64,000 nt of DNA from Ganoderma boninense (taxonomy: Eukaryota; Basidiomycota; Agaricomycetes; Polyporales; Polyporaceae): assembly GCA_002900995.3 (NCBI GenBank), contig PJEW03000013.1:893395-957394 (forward strand). The letters run 5' to 3'. How positions within the stretch are numbered: position 1 is the first letter of the stretch; each line of letters opens with the position of its first letter. The position numbers and the translations under genes are program-made. The notes below the pieces were generated by a model that did no database searches, was not told where the DNA came from, and saw only the letters and a list, made by a program, of their open reading frames with translations. This document shows positions 33,616-46,600 of the stretch, piece after piece.

Positions 33616-34520
33616 TTGGGGTACAAGGGCTCGGTGTTCTCGGTATTTCGAGCCCGAACCCAGAGATTTGGAGATGAACGTGCCTAGTTAACTCATTTTG
33701 GGTAGAAATGGAGGTCTGACACTATTGTTACGATCGCAATATCAATCGGATCCCAGGGGATGGCGCTATAGGCCGGTTCTGTGCACAGACCTCGGAGCGG
33801 CTGCTGGTCGTCTTGGCTGTTTGTTCCCCTGAACCTCCGAGTCATCAGTGGTGACTGCGTAAAGCTACTCAGGCAACACGAGCCGGCGCGCAAAGAAAAT
33901 CGACTGCCATGAGGAGAATGTGCACTGAGAAACGAAATTTACTAGGCACAACCAGAAGGGCCGACGCCATCCGTTACCGCGGTCGAGCCGTGCTCGGCAC
34001 ACGATCGCGACCTCGAGGCTGGAGCTGAGAAACTCCTCATACTGTAACCTTAAGCGAACTCGGAACTGTGTTCTATCGTGGGCAGACCAAGAATGGTGGA
34101 CGCCACTAACACATCACGGTGTTCGAGTATCGGGAGATGCAGTCACAACAAAGAGCGTTACCTCGGGGATCCTGTCAGCGAAGTCGGGAGCGCCACAGTT
34201 GCGGACCACTCAGCCTGTCGATGTCCGACTTGCACACTCACAGCTGTAAATGGGATTGACATGTCTCACCCAAGCAATGTGGCCCTTGCCTCGGCTTCGA
34301 ATAATAGGCTAAGGTTGGATGGATGCAGATGTCACGGTTCGCACGCCGTGACATGTTAATCAGCCGAGACGGTGCCTTCCGCTGGACTTCTCGCCACAGG
34401 ACGCCCTCTACCTTCCCGGGATAGGCCGAACCATTGATGAGCCGCTTCTAGGAAATCGACTCCCCCGGAGATGAAGGGTGAGCGTTACGTTGGTTACATC
34501 GTGGCAGCGACGTGGGCAAG
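33616..34520. other. no supported gene
   Basis: Only short frames and no repeat recognised. Confidence 0.4.
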
Positions 34521-36172
34521 TGAATAAAGGCCAGGTTCCCCCCTCCATCTACGTCCCTCAAGCCCTGACTCTGGTCGTCGACGTCGTCCAGGAACATCGC
34601 CAGCATCACGACAACGAAAGCATGACATCGCAGTCAGGTATGTCTCCCTCGCACATCGTAGAAACTTAGGATGATTGACGTAGGGTATCGGAAGGTCCTC
34701 CCCCGGGGTCCATCCCAGGTGTCGCTCCTACCTTTCCTCCCCCAGTACAGCGCCCAATGAGTCCATACGAGCAGAAGCTCCAGCGCATAGAATTGTATGT
34801 CAGTCCCCCTAGTTGGGCAGTTAAGGCCGGCATTCCCCCCCTCGGTTCATTTGCCAATAGGCTCGCGAGGCTATGTTTGTATTCCCTTGACGTACCACTC
34901 TCCGAGAGGCGGAACATCCTCTCCTTCGTCGATTCCAAACCGCTACACCGAGTTGTTTCGCGCACAGTCTCTGTCGGCTTTAAACTTGATGCCGCCCAAC
35001 GACTCAAGGCTGCGAAAGATTTCAACGATCTTGTGAAAGAGTACGTAGTCACTGTTGCGCTATTTCTGTGTCCCGAACCCCTTGTTCAACTGTAGAATCT
35101 AGCATCCTGCAAGCCTTCGGTGCCTGGTGTCGCTCCTGGAGCGCCGTGCCTCGGCGCGACATCTCGCCAATGGAGGCTGCGAAACAACTTAGCCAGGAAG
35201 CCCGTAGGTTACCACACAATTCCCATCCTCGAACCCACTAACATTGCAGCCATAGTCTCTGTTCGCAGACCGACCAACGTGCCATGGGATATTCTTGTCT
35301 TTGTATTCGGTCGTGCTCCGGAGTTATGGGGTTTGGGACCTTGCGACAGCTCCAGCCGTCTCGCAGCCGAGGTCCCCGGTGCACCGATTGGTGGGAAGGG
35401 CAAGGCTCCTGAGATCCCGTACGCAGCGCCGCTCGTTCAGTTTGATGAAAGCTCTGCCGTCCCCGATGCCGAACCTATGGTGGTCGACGATGAACCTCTT
35501 GGTCTGTCCCAAGTCCTTCCCCATCTAGTGGACTCCGACCCAGCTCGGGATGTGTATCCCGCTCACCTCAGTTCAACCCCCCTCCTCCCGAAGCCGGCTT
35601 TCGGAGCAGCCGCCCAGGCCACGGATTCTGGCGAACGTGCTATTCACGGCACTACCTCTGCTCGCCGTGTCTCCCCCACCTCGGAAGCGCAAACTATGGA
35701 CACCTCTGCTGGCGTGCCAGCCGTGACCCAGTCTATGGCCCCCGATGGCATGGCCCTGCTTCTCCAACATCAAGACCTGACCACATTCCTCTCCGCCTAC
35801 GGACTTCTCGCGCTTCTTCCCGGCTCCGAACTGTCCACGCTGCTTCATAATGCCCTGCAGTACAGGGAGGATTTCAAGGGGGTGGACGACAGAGAACTCA
35901 AGGAAGCGATGGCGGAGGTCTTGAGGCAACTGCACAACTTCAGGCAGGTACATGGGGACTCCATTGGTAAGTTGTGGAAATTGGTCCGTCATGCAAGGCA
36001 GTGGCACACATGGGGACTGGAGACGCAGTACTTCTATGAGAAACTCGGCGTATTTCTTTCCCCAGAGGCTCTTTCGGGGCAGCGCAAGCTCTTTGCTTTC
36101 ATAAACGGCTACACGATCCTCATTCTTCAGCTGACGGATCAGCAAGCCGGTTTTCAGCCTCCCGAGGCATGA
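34521..36172 (+). CDS. multi-exon gene of unknown function, family A/B member A
   Basis: Exon phases fit across introns at about 34634-34682, 34795-34858, 35040-35094 and 35203-35249. The first readable exon is basic (GRRRRPGTSPASRQRKHD), followed by VQRPMSPYEQKLQRIEL, then a helical block (LSERRNILSFVDSKPLHRVV, FKLDAAQRLKAAKDFNDLVK), then ILQAFGAWCRSWSAVPRRD with SPMEAAKQL. A long Pro/Ser/acidic linker leads to a C-terminal helical block (HQDLTTFLSAYGLLALLPGS to LRQLHNFRQVHGDSIGKLW) and a stop at 36172. The AF-x-WC...SP..E..QL segment recurs in the gene at 38395-40846, so the two are paralogues. No known domain. The 5' end is not resolved. Confidence 0.55.
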
Positions 36173-37900
36173 GGCCCAACGTTTACTTCACGATCTTGTA
36201 TGTAGCCCTCATCCACGCCCCTCTCGGGCACTTCCCTCTATCACCAATCGTCTCCAGGTTTCCGTTGTCCCATCTTGTCATCGCTCGAAGTGTAGGATGT
36301 CACCTGTTCGCCAGTTGGTGTGGTCAGCGTCGGTCGTAAACTCTGTTGCTAATCTATTCGTACTCCGTCCGCAATGCGATTTTCGTTCCTAGACCGATCT
36401 CACGTTCTATGTGCGCCTGAAAAGAAGACCCCTCGCTACGCCTAACCACTCTCGAGCCTCCGCACTTCTCTTATTCATCCCCGCGTACGCGTCAAACCCT
36501 TGTGCATGTTACGATACCATGGGACTTGACGGCCACCCTCCTCCCAAAGGTGCCGCGAGTCACCTCTGTCCCCGCGGCACACTCCTGGCCAACTCCTTCG
36601 CAGTGGGCTACCGCATTACGTCGTGCGCGTCTACAAGCCAGTCTTGCCAACTGATGACGGGCGCGACGGTTGGAGGTAGCGCTTCGGATCTCCTGAGGTC
36701 GACCTGCGGAGACGCGTAGATGTCCAGGAGGTGCCGAGGTAAATCGATCGACGACGCCTGGTGAGGGGCATGACCGTCCAGCGGGCCGCGCAAGTCTGCA
36801 GACGCACAATCAGCCGAACTCAAGCAACAAGTCAACCGGGGGCTGAATTCGACCGCTTGGGGTGCATACTCATCAACAAAAGTGCAAAAGTGTCGGTTAA
36901 CTTTGCCTGCACGCCCCAGCCTAGGGAAGCTCGAAAAGGGCACGCAAATTCCCCGAAGGATGGTCTGCGCAATGGCTCGATGGCCTGCTCAAACCATCCC
37001 ACGCCGAAGACGCGGGAGGGTGGGCCAAACCATCCAATCCGATGCAATCCTCGTAGGCTCGACACAAACGGCCCGCCACGCTCCCCAGTAACGGCGCGAT
37101 ATTAGATGTCGGTAAGCACGTCGACGTTGGCTGCGCTCATGCCTGGATATGAATATAAGCGCGAGTGCGAGTTTGCGAGCGGCAATAGGGGCACGGGAGG
37201 ATGATGATAGGAGGTGGGCGCGAGGGTGGATACATATATGTGGTAGACTTGCCTGCGGTGTGTAACGACAACGCGGTGAGTCATACCCCGGGACCCAGCA
37301 CTGAGCTCAGCCCCGACGCCGACCCTAAGCTGGATGTCGACGACATCGCGACGCGGTCGACATGAGGGCGGAGCCAATTGCGGCCATGGAGGAAGGAAGG
37401 CGCATCACCTCCTCGTTGTCCTCGGGGTCCCAGAGACGGCGATGGTGCGCTGATCGAGGTTGAGGAGCCACGCAAGACAGCATTGGTTAGGCTCGCAGTT
37501 GGGCTGCTGGCCAGCGAGCGGCGACGTCGGCCGGTTGCCTGGACAGGCGAGGACGATCGATGTTTCTTTCCTAGTTGACCTCAGTATTGTCTCAACCAGC
37601 GAAGAAATCGCATGTAAGTACAGTGAGCATGCAGCACTGGGGGTTCATACTGCGGACAGGAGTGGCTTGTAAAAGAGAACGCACCGATCAGTGGATGAGG
37701 GAGGTCCAAGAACAAACTAGTCGAAGGAAAGCGAGTGTATGCGCCCATATCTGGTCGCATATATGCACATCAAGGCAGACTTGCACTTACGCGGTGTGAT
37801 TCCCATCGTGCAGTGGGCACCCTGAGGCCAGTCGGAGGCATTGGAGGAGGATACCGGATACTTGGAGCCCTTGGCGCGGAGGGAGAATGTAGACTGAGGG
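36173..37900. other. no supported gene
   Basis: Short frames only. C/T- and G-rich stretches without clear repeat. Confidence 0.4.
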
Positions 37901-37990
37901 TTGGTGGAGTGCAGAGCAGATGGTGGTAGGAAGAGAAGCCGGGGGTTTGTTTGCCTTGGTTCCGACGATATCCGGCCGGTCTTCACCCGC

Positions 37991-38088
37991 ACGTGCCCTC
38001 TCCCTCCCTTTCTCTCAATCATCCGCTCCGGCCACTTACACGTGCCCTCTCCCTCCCTTTCTCTCAATCATCCGCTCCGGCCACTTAC
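37991..38088. repeat. 49-bp perfect tandem duplication
   Basis: Two identical copies (37991-38039, 38040-38088), each starting ACGTGCCCTCTCCCTCCC, just upstream of gene B. It may lie in its 5' region. Confidence 0.85.
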
Positions 38089-38394
38089 AGCAGATTCACA
38101 AATGCATGACGCGTGTCGAAAAATTTCGACGCGTTCGAATCTTCCAACCTATCTTCCGAACCAGTCTTGCAACTTACAAGCGCCCGTCAAACCGTTACAA
38201 AGCGGCGTGGCATGTTTGGCTCCTCGCCGGAAATGGGCTGCGTGTGACTCTCGTGACGGCACGCGTTCGCAACGGGGGTTCGTCACGCACCATTTGGAGT
38301 GTACCAACCTACCCGAACCTAGGCTCGATCAGCCGTTCGGGTTCAGACTCCGCACAAGGCGGGGGAGACGTCTCTCTTTTCACTCTCCGCTGAC

Positions 38395-40846
38395 GTGTCC
38401 CGTTCGACTGGTTCGAGTCCGGACACGGCCGAGGATCGCGCCAGTGCAGTTGGCAAAACCAAATCCGTCAGTCAACATACCCGCGCACCGTTCAGCGCCG
38501 CCCACGAATTTCCCGAATTATGGCATATCGGACCAAAGTCCTCCACGGCCATGGGAAGTAAAAAGACCATGGACTCGCTCTGCGCAAGCCACCCACTCCC
38601 TCATTCAAATTCTCGAGTCTCTGGGTATGACGACTCCGAGCATGCGCAACCCACTGTCAACGACTTCGACGACCACCCCCGGTCCGACTTCCGGTGCGTG
38701 CACCGGCGCCGAGCAACTCCCTATCACCGCGCCTCCCCTCCCATTGGCTATGACCGACAGCAAGCGGATGGCGTGTTAGCGGGCATAATTGGCTTGGAAA
38801 ATAAGGGTATCCCGATAGCGCCTGACTTCCTCAGCGCCTTTGTTCATCTTGACCCCCCGCCCACTCCCTTTGACATGCTCGATGCCCATCCAGACCCCTT
38901 CGTTGTGAGTACTCCCCCCGCCTTTCTTCGCATTTCGCCCTGCTTCTCTCCTGCATCGTTGTTGATGCATTCTCGTCCCAAGGAGCCGATGGACACAGAA
39001 CAGCAAATGGTAGGGACGACCGTGAACCCTAAGGACACGATTCTTCTCCACATCGACGGCAACGACGGCAAAAACGATGTTTACCTCGCGAAGCTATGCG
39101 ACTTTGCCACTCGCTTCCCGGAGATCATGCACCGGCTCGCCTCAGTCAGAGTCTCCTTCTGACGGTGACCTTCGCACTCTTGGGGGTTATCTGTTGGATG
39201 AGAAGTCCCTCGCTGCGAACACCGATCAGGAGAAGATGGGGCGGATCTACCACCGTAATCGCACTGCGTTTTCAGTCCTTTCTGGGTGCGCTATTCAATT
39301 GTCGCTCAATTTTCTTGTTCACATCTCTTGATTAACTTCTAGGTGGAGGACGGCGTTCACAAATTGGTGTTCAGACCATGACATCTTCGCGGTTCCCACC
39401 AACAAGAGCCCTGTGGACGAACAGGTCCGACAGCTCCAGTCAATGGCCGGTGCGTACCGTCCGTCGTCAACGTGTTGCGGCGTTCTCTAAACTCCAGACA
39501 TACAGCGAATGCCATGGCTGACACGCCTGACAACTCTTGGCTGTCCATGCTACTACCGTCCGTGGCCATGACGCTTTTGTTTTGGCCAACTAAATGCTCT
39601 GAAAAAGGCAAAGAGGTGGATCGCTCGCCCACGTCCAGCGTTACGTCATCCGACACGACTCTTCCCCCTCCTGCACACCGGTCAATGCCTCCTTCACCCG
39701 GCACGAAAGCCATCGTTACTACTCCCGTATCCCCGGCCTTTCACATATCCCCTCAGAACCCTGTAGATGACGACGATCCCATGAACAGCGTTGAGGCTGC
39801 AACTCCCACGTCTCCGGTCTCCTTCCACTCGGCGCCGCCACCTCCCAGCTCCGCCACGAGTAGTGATCTTGTGAACCTTTCTCTTGCGAACCTTTCTTCT
39901 GCGAACCTTTCTCCCGAGCACCGCGAGTTGATTTTGTGCAAGACGTGGGACTTAGTCCGAGACTGTCTTAAGATCATCAAGGACAGTCCCAGTGCCCAGG
40001 AGACTATGCGCAGCCTGTCGAGTCTCATCGGGATGCCTTCCTTCCCTGAACTTCCTGCTACCTCCCCTCCTGGCACTGCCGCACCTTTCGGAGCCGGGCC
40101 TCCTGCCACGTACCAGCAGAGCGCCATCGAGCATCCGCTGGGCACCTCCGCTGGACGCCCTTCAAGCTGTCTCTACCGGGAACCCTCAAGCCGCCTCTGC
40201 CTCGCAACCTCAAGCCGCCTCTGCCTCGCAACCTCAAGCCGCCTCTGCTGGGCAACCTCAGGTCTCCGCCGCCGGCTACGAACCTCAACCCGTCTCTGGA
40301 TACGGACCTCAACCCGCCGCTGAGTACGGGCCTCAACCCGCCGCTGCCGGGTACGGGTCTCAACCTGCTGCTGGGTATGGGCCTCAGCCCGCCGCTGCCG
40401 GGTACGGGCTTCCAGCTGCCTCTCCTGGGTATGGGCTTCAACCCGCCGCTGCCGGATACGGGCCGCCAGCGGCCTCCCTTGGGTACGGGCCTCAAGTGGC
40501 TTCCCCCGGGTACGGGCCTCAGGCCGGCTCCCCCGGGTACCCCCATTCCGCCTCTACGGGGTATTCTCAGGCCGCTGCTGCCGTGTATCCCCAGGCTGCC
40601 GGCTATGGCGGGCTTCCCCAGGCCCCTGGGTTCTCTCAGCCTGTAGCTGGATACCCTCAGGGGCCTGTGGCAGTGCAGGCTGGAGCTGGCCACCCGGGAG
40701 CGGCTTCTCAGGTCCCCTCCGCGGTGTCGCCGGCCTCTGCTCAGCAGCTGGATGCCCTTCAGCGGGTCGGAACGATACATCAGTCTCTGTCGCAGCAGTC
40801 CGCTCCGTTGAGCCCGCTGGCTCGAACGGTGTTTAAGCAGGGCTAG
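38395..40846 (+). CDS. multi-exon gene of unknown function, family A/B member B, with GYGPQPAA-rich tail
   Basis: Readable exons: SPPIGYDRQQADGVLAGIIG to LDAHPDPFV (donor at about 38905); EPMDTEQQMVGTTVNPKDT; then DGDLRTLGGYLLDEKSLAAN to RTAFSVLSG; an intron at about 39285-39341; then WRTAFTNWCSDHDIFAVPTN with SPVDEQVRQLQSMA. The last is the counterpart of ILQAFGAWCRSW..SPMEAAKQL in gene A. A helical LSPEHRELILCKTWDLVRDC block precedes the tail. From about 40150 the frame encodes repeats of the type SASQPQAA and GYGPQPAAA for some 150 residues, ending ARTVFKQG at 40846. Frame changes near 39130 and near 40120-40150 are needed to join the parts, so the copy may be broken. Such Gly/Tyr/Pro/Gln repeats resemble low-complexity condensate-forming or surface proteins; that is inference only. 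Confidence 0.5.
40172..40258. repeat. 24-bp coding minisatellite in gene B
   Basis: Three near-identical copies of a 24-bp unit containing CTCAAGCCGCCTCTGCC, encoding the repeated QPQAASAS peptide in the main tail frame. Confidence 0.75.
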
Positions 40847-41697
40847 TCGCGACGAACTGGAGCTGTTTGATGTGATCTCGGTCTAAGAGCTTTCGTGTAG
40901 ATGTTCCCCCGCCGTTACTGCTTTGTCGCCACTGTCTTCCTAGCTGTCCACCCACTCTCGTCTTATATACCGCTAACTACATAAATTCGAAGTGCACTTT
41001 GTATCCTGTCCTTGAAGCGAGCTATCCCATCTAGAAACAGTGTGCTCCGCAGTGCAGAGTTGATACGTTCCCAGCTGAGAGACCGCGACATGTATTCCCC
41101 ACTCGCTCGACCATTGTACCACCATATCCGGGTCTCTGCACGCCGTATACATCCTCCCGATCTGATAATTTCCCAGCTACCGCCCACCCACTACATCCCA
41201 ACCCAATCCCTCGCAGTGACAGGCCCACGGATGTTCTATCTATATCTGTGAATGAAAATTAGTCAGAGGAAACGAGGATTGAGATACAGACGCATGACAA
41301 GGTTCGCTTAAGAAGTCTTGCGACCTTCTCACAGTGGTCGAGTAGACAGGAAATGCAGTTCGCAGCGTAGGGCAGCTGGTGGGAACGATTAGTACTGCTC
41401 AGGCAGCAAGGTGCCCGGTTGCTCATACCCATCGATCGGCCTCAGACATCCATGTTCGCCCGGACTCGAACGCGCCCCCAACAAAGTCCGGGGAGACCGC
41501 AAACCGCACACGCCCTACGCTACGTCGGCTAGAGCTGCCAACGCGTGACTCAGGGTGCGTGTCGGCCAAGCACCAGGACGCGAACATACCACGTGTCTGA
41601 CGGCGCCTTGCGTCTTCCAGCATGTACATAGCCCGTGATCTGATGGTGGATCGCGAAGCTCTAGGTCGGCTTCAATGTCCATTTCTTAGACTCGCGA
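40847..41697. other. no supported gene
   Basis: Short frames only. Confidence 0.4.
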
Positions 41698-41780
41698 ACC
41701 AGTCGATCGGAACGCACGTGGACCTGCCTTTTGGGGGGAGGCGGAGTGTGAAAAGGCAGGTCGCGTTCCAACGACTGGTC
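41698..41780. repeat. imperfect hairpin next to the long inverted repeat
   Basis: Arms 41698-41733 (ACCAGTCG..GAACG..GACCTGCCTTTT) and 41751-41780 are complementary apart from a few bases; the loop is G-rich. Confidence 0.65.
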
Positions 41781-41782
41781 AC

Positions 41783-42469
41783 ACTGGGCGTGCCCTTGGC
41801 TGTACGTCCCAATATGGACCCCGTGAGAATACGTACTTAGTGAAATCGCGCGTCGTGCTCTCTGGAAAACAGCGCAGACACTTCTGAGGCGTTGCTGTGA
41901 TAAGTATTGCGGTTGAGATAAGATTCATTTTGGTTCCTTATGGTCATAGATGTGAAATGGGGACTCTTTATCACCGCGGAACACGGTAACAGGTCATTCC
42001 TCAGCGTTGCCAGTGGATGGCACGGCAGGCGGGGAGAGAAGCGCCCGGGCCTTACTTTGAGCGCTCAGCGTGCGGGTACTCCCCCTTGTAACAACCACTA
42101 GGTGCTTAATCTTGCTTGTTAAAACACATATTTCACTGTCATGTTTGCTCTGATGTCGGGCCTGTTCACCACGCCCACCGCCCGCATCCGAGTGCCTTCA
42201 ACTACCGGGCAGGCCCCCTCGGGGTTCACTGCCGGCACATTCTGAGTCGTGAGCCAGGCTTCGAGGCTTATCCAACCACATAACCATATTGGGTAGCGGT
42301 GCGTTTCACATCTGTTAGAAATTCACGAGCCTTTGTTTTGCATTTTTATGTCCACACCGCAGGTGGAACTAGTCCTGCGTCATTTTCCAGAGAGCGCGAC
42401 GCGCGATTTCACTAAGTACGTATTCTCACGGGGTCCATATTGGGACGTACAGCCAAGGGCACGCCCAGT
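41783..42469. repeat. 87-bp inverted repeat, 86/87 identical, 513-bp spacer
   Basis: Arm 41783-41869 (starting ACTGGGCGTGCCC) and arm 42383-42469 are reverse complements, with one T/C difference at a CpG. The spacer holds no frame of note. No clear target duplication at the outer ends (GTCAC on the left, TGAAC on the right). It could be a fold-back element or a young non-autonomous DNA transposon. Confidence 0.85.
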
Positions 42470-42586
42470 TGAACCAGCCGCTTGGGAAGCACGAGGGAGT
42501 TTTCGACCGGAGTTTGAGTCACAAGCGCTGGGGACGAGCCTATAAGTTACCATGTCTTCTTCTTCCCTATAGCTGAATCAACGTTC

Positions 42587-43675
42587 GTGGGAGGAAGCTC
42601 GCTCGGTTCGAGAAAAACGTCGGCCCGTAAAACTGAACTAGGCGGTGGTGATGACGGCGGTACTGACCTATCCCAACTTGGTCCCTCATCCGATCCGATC
42701 CCTGCTCAGATCCCACACCATCCCCGAGACGATTGCTATGAACCCCAATTCAAGCGGTACGGAGGTTCCAAACATGATCTTCTTGTCACTCCTTCCGGTG
42801 ATGCCTCAGCTTTTGAACGATCCCAACGCCACGAGGGAGCAAGGTCTGCAGCTGACACCACTGATTCAGGACTTCGGCGGTCCACTTTTTCCGAAGAAGC
42901 GCTGTCCACTGCGTTCATGGCAGACGACTTCTCGGGCGTCGACGTCCGAAACGAACTCTACTTGTCGTCCGTCCCGAGCCTTACAAACTCTTCCCTTTGG
43001 TGGAGAACTAGGGACTAAGGTCAACACGCCTCCGCCACCTGCGTTGACGATATCTCCGCCGCCTGCTGTTGCCGTTGCAGTCCTACTGCCTGAGCCATCT
43101 GAATCTCCCACGTCCCTCAGCGCGAGCCTTCTTCTCACCGAGTCGCCACCTCCAATGTCCGATGTCAATCTCGTCGCTCAATCCGGGCCCGAGACTCCTG
43201 CATTAGACATGTCGTCTGCTGAATCCATGGCCGTCGGTGTTCCCGCTTTAACTCCGCCGGTTCCATCCGGATGCGAGGCTCCTCCACTGGCAGTACCCAT
43301 ACCTTCAGCTTCGAAAAGGTTTTGGAGGACCTCACGGGGTCGGCTGTGAATCAGCCAATCGTCTCTAACGTCGCCCTCGACCCGTCTTACACAGCTACCC
43401 TCAGGATCGCCAAAAGTCAGGCTGAGTGTGATCGGCGCGGCCCGCGCCATTACCTACTAGTACGATGGATGGATCAAACCCCCGAAAGCTTGAAGGGGCC
43501 GTCAGTGGAAGAAGGCTCCTACCATCGGAAGGAGAAATACGGACTGACAGTGGGATCACTTGCAGATAAGTTCAAGTTGCTTTACGTAGCGAGTAGAAGC
43601 ATGTCCCCACTATCTTTCTCTCAGCCGCAAACGCGTGAAGCTGGCTGCGTAAAGTACACCTATCTTCTCGAATAA
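42587..43675 (+). pseudogene. unknown-family gene, copy C,frame broken
   Basis: Coding-like text hops between frames. Frame 1 has DLSQLGPSSDPIPAQI; frame 2 has SLLPVMPQLLNDPNATREQG and LQLTPLIQDFGGPLF; frame 1 again STFSEEALSTAFMADDFSGV; frame 2 again PPPPALTISPPPAVAVAVLL. Then FSFEKVLEDLTGSAVNQPIV to RRGPRHYLLVRWMDQTPESL runs in the frame ending at 43675. The same blocks in the same order appear on the minus strand at 63343-64000, which proves that the frame hops are lesions and not chance. No domain known. The Pro/Ser richness recalls genes A and B, but I could not align them. Confidence 0.55.
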
Positions 43676-46600
43676 GAAGTTCATGGAACGCTGCATAGTA
43701 TTCTTGATGTACCCATGCTCGTTGTTATGAATATGATTTTCTCGACTCAAAGGCCAAGCTGCGAAGTCCAAGCCCAATGGACAACAATTTTATATCACAA
43801 TATCACCTTGAATCATTCATGCGCAAAATTTACGTATCCATGTTCAACAAAACATTCAATTAAGAGCACGGATGGGGTGAACGGGAGGGTTGCATGATAG
43901 TCACCAAGACATAGCAAGTACATGTCTCTCGGGCCATGTCTACATCTAAAAACTACATGCTGACTCAACTGATGCAAGGAAGTTGTGAACTGGAAAGAGA
44001 TGAATCAATTATGGAGACGGGAGTAAGGCGACAATTAAAGGGAAATATTGCCATGGCGAACACCGATGCGAGCAGGAGAGCAGGTGTTGATGATGGTTTA
44101 AGCCAGCGGACAGCAGGAAGAAACACATGCACCAGACTGAATGGTCCACAATGGCAAGGACAAAGTGTTGATCCGGGGAGAATACGTGGTTGAGGGAATG
44201 CGTGGTAGCACGGAGGGGATAGGTCAGAATAAGGGACGTATCATGGTAGCTCAGCTTAGCACTGCCAGACACTGCAGGGTAAATGCAACCCGATAACAGC
44301 GAGAGAACAGTCGCGAAATAACCTGGGGAACATCCAGCGCAGCGTCAGTAGAGGACATAGTGCGATACCAAGTGCTACTCGGAGGGAGTAAGAGACGCGC
44401 ACTACGAACTAAAGAACATGGCGGGAAGGTCAGGGCCGGAGGTGCATTGCAGGGAGGTCTTACCGGGAGAAAGGTGGTCGTGGTAGGGCACACTCCGAGT
44501 TTATGTACATTAAGCCACTGGTTTGCGGTTTATTACAACAGCCTGCGTTAGTGCTGGTTTGGCTTCTAGCCAATAATGAGCTCCCCGGGCCCGCTATGCC
44601 CGTCGCGATCTGACCGACCGTGGACTTCATACTCGAGCTACTATATCTAGGCCTGTAGGTCGAGGAGGGCATTCTCGTGACGGAGTATGAGAGGGGGAAC
44701 GGCGTCCACCAGGGTGAGCACCTGTACACAAGACGCGCGAGGTCCGGCAGGATGGTGTCCGTGTTGAGCAGGAGGGCGAACAGCGCTGCCGACGTCCAAC
44801 CAGTGCGCACTCTTGGCAGCTTAGGGAGTAGACACTGTATGCGATCGAAAGACTCGTCACGCATCGCTGCTGTACTCGAGTAGGGACATGAAGCTCCGAC
44901 TCGACAGCCTGCCGTTTCTGGCGCAATCGACAGATCCTGCAGTGCGATGCTAGGGGACTTTTGTGAACATCCTGTGCAGCGACTCAACGGCCGAGTTGTG
45001 GTGCGAGAGAGGGCCGATCTAAACCGTGCGTATACGACGTTGAGATAAGATCTCCAGCAGCACACACTTCGCAAGGGGAAGCCAGAGCCGAGCGCACCCC
45101 AAATCTCGCAGCCAGGGAGGGGGAGGCGGGCCGACTCCAGTACTGTGGAGTATATGTACTCCGCCAGGGAACTGTCCAGCAAGCGTGCTAGGTACGCGAC
45201 AAGTTGCAGGGACAGATCTGCTTGGAGAGGGAGAGTGACCGGCACCGGCAGTGTTCTCAGCGCATGGTGCAAGCCTCTCCACCAGGACGGGTGCATGCAG
45301 GTGCATGCACGACTCGGAGCGAGAGTGTGCACCTCTTGCAACGCCGCTGCTACGTACCTCGGGGCTTCAGGACGAAGGGCATATCATCAGCAAAAACGCA
45401 ACGTACCTGCAATGCAATGCAGGGCGCTACGCAACCGTATAGATGACTGGAAGAATTCTCAGGGTCCGGCGCCGTCCGGCAAGGCCTTACAGTGAATGGC
45501 AGGATACGACTATGGTCTGTAGGGCCTTATCGCATACGATACACTACTATAGAAGCATGTAGTTTGTTCACCGGACACGCTCGACAGTTCCAGGGACCTG
45601 TAAGGCGTCCGTCGGATACGGCCATGTATTGCATGGTTCTACAATCCTCCATAGGATTCCTGCGCCAAGTCCTGAAGGCCTGATCCCCTAATAGTGGCTT
45701 CGTAGACGAGATCTAGGCCCTGTTATGTTCCTAATAAACTGGTTTTCAGTCGTCCTGTACTCAATACGGGTGATCAATTGCCCAACAGCTCGCGTCTCAT
45801 AATCTCTCGCCCGGGCCTTTACCCCAAATCCTCAGTGGGCCACTGAAGAGGCCCCAAATACCCCACTAATGCCCAACGAGTTGTAATCCCATGCCAGACT
45901 GCTTCGAATCTGGCTCAAATTGGCAGGAGAACTGATGTTTGGTGTGACGTCATCGTTGTCTTCGAACCCGCATTATAGGCGCGGGCTGCGCGACTTCACC
46001 CCAACTTCGCGCCTTGCCCTCTGTCCACCATCTTCCCTCTGCTTTTCGTCTCCTCTCGGTTCTAGGTGGACTTTCTGTCACTGCTACCTGCTGAACACCG
46101 CTATTGCCGTCCACCCACTCGGATCCTAGTAGCCTCAGGTGCGTACCACATGTCCGCTCGAGTCGATCGCCAGATATGTAGCTCCGTTAGAGACATCGAG
46201 GTGAGTTCTATGTAATTTTGGATCGCGGTATAAGATACAAAGGTACGTACTTTGTGTTTCCAGGGTCTTCACTGGCACTAGCGTTTGGGTGGTGTGTAGT
46301 CGCCCTTGAGGGGTTCAGGTAGGTTTGCCGAAGCACCAGAGCTCAAAGTAAATGTTTCCAGTCAATTTTGCACCATTAGTGTGATCTGGCAGAGGGTCCA
46401 AAGGTGCGTCGTCGTCGTACGTTGGTGTCTGAAGGCGTTCAGGTGATGCGAGAGCATTCTCAGGCAATCAGGTATGTTCTGCGTCTCGTTCACGCATTTA
46501 GGTGAGCACCTTGTGAGTTGCCGCACTCCTCACCCCTTAATTTCGCGGCGTTCAGGGAACCTCGTCCCTCGGAAGGTGCGTTGATAGCCATCCAGTTTCG

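Noticed and set aside
38400..38430. GGTTCGAGTCC resembling a tRNA T-loop
   Set aside because: No matching acceptor, D or anticodon stems around it.
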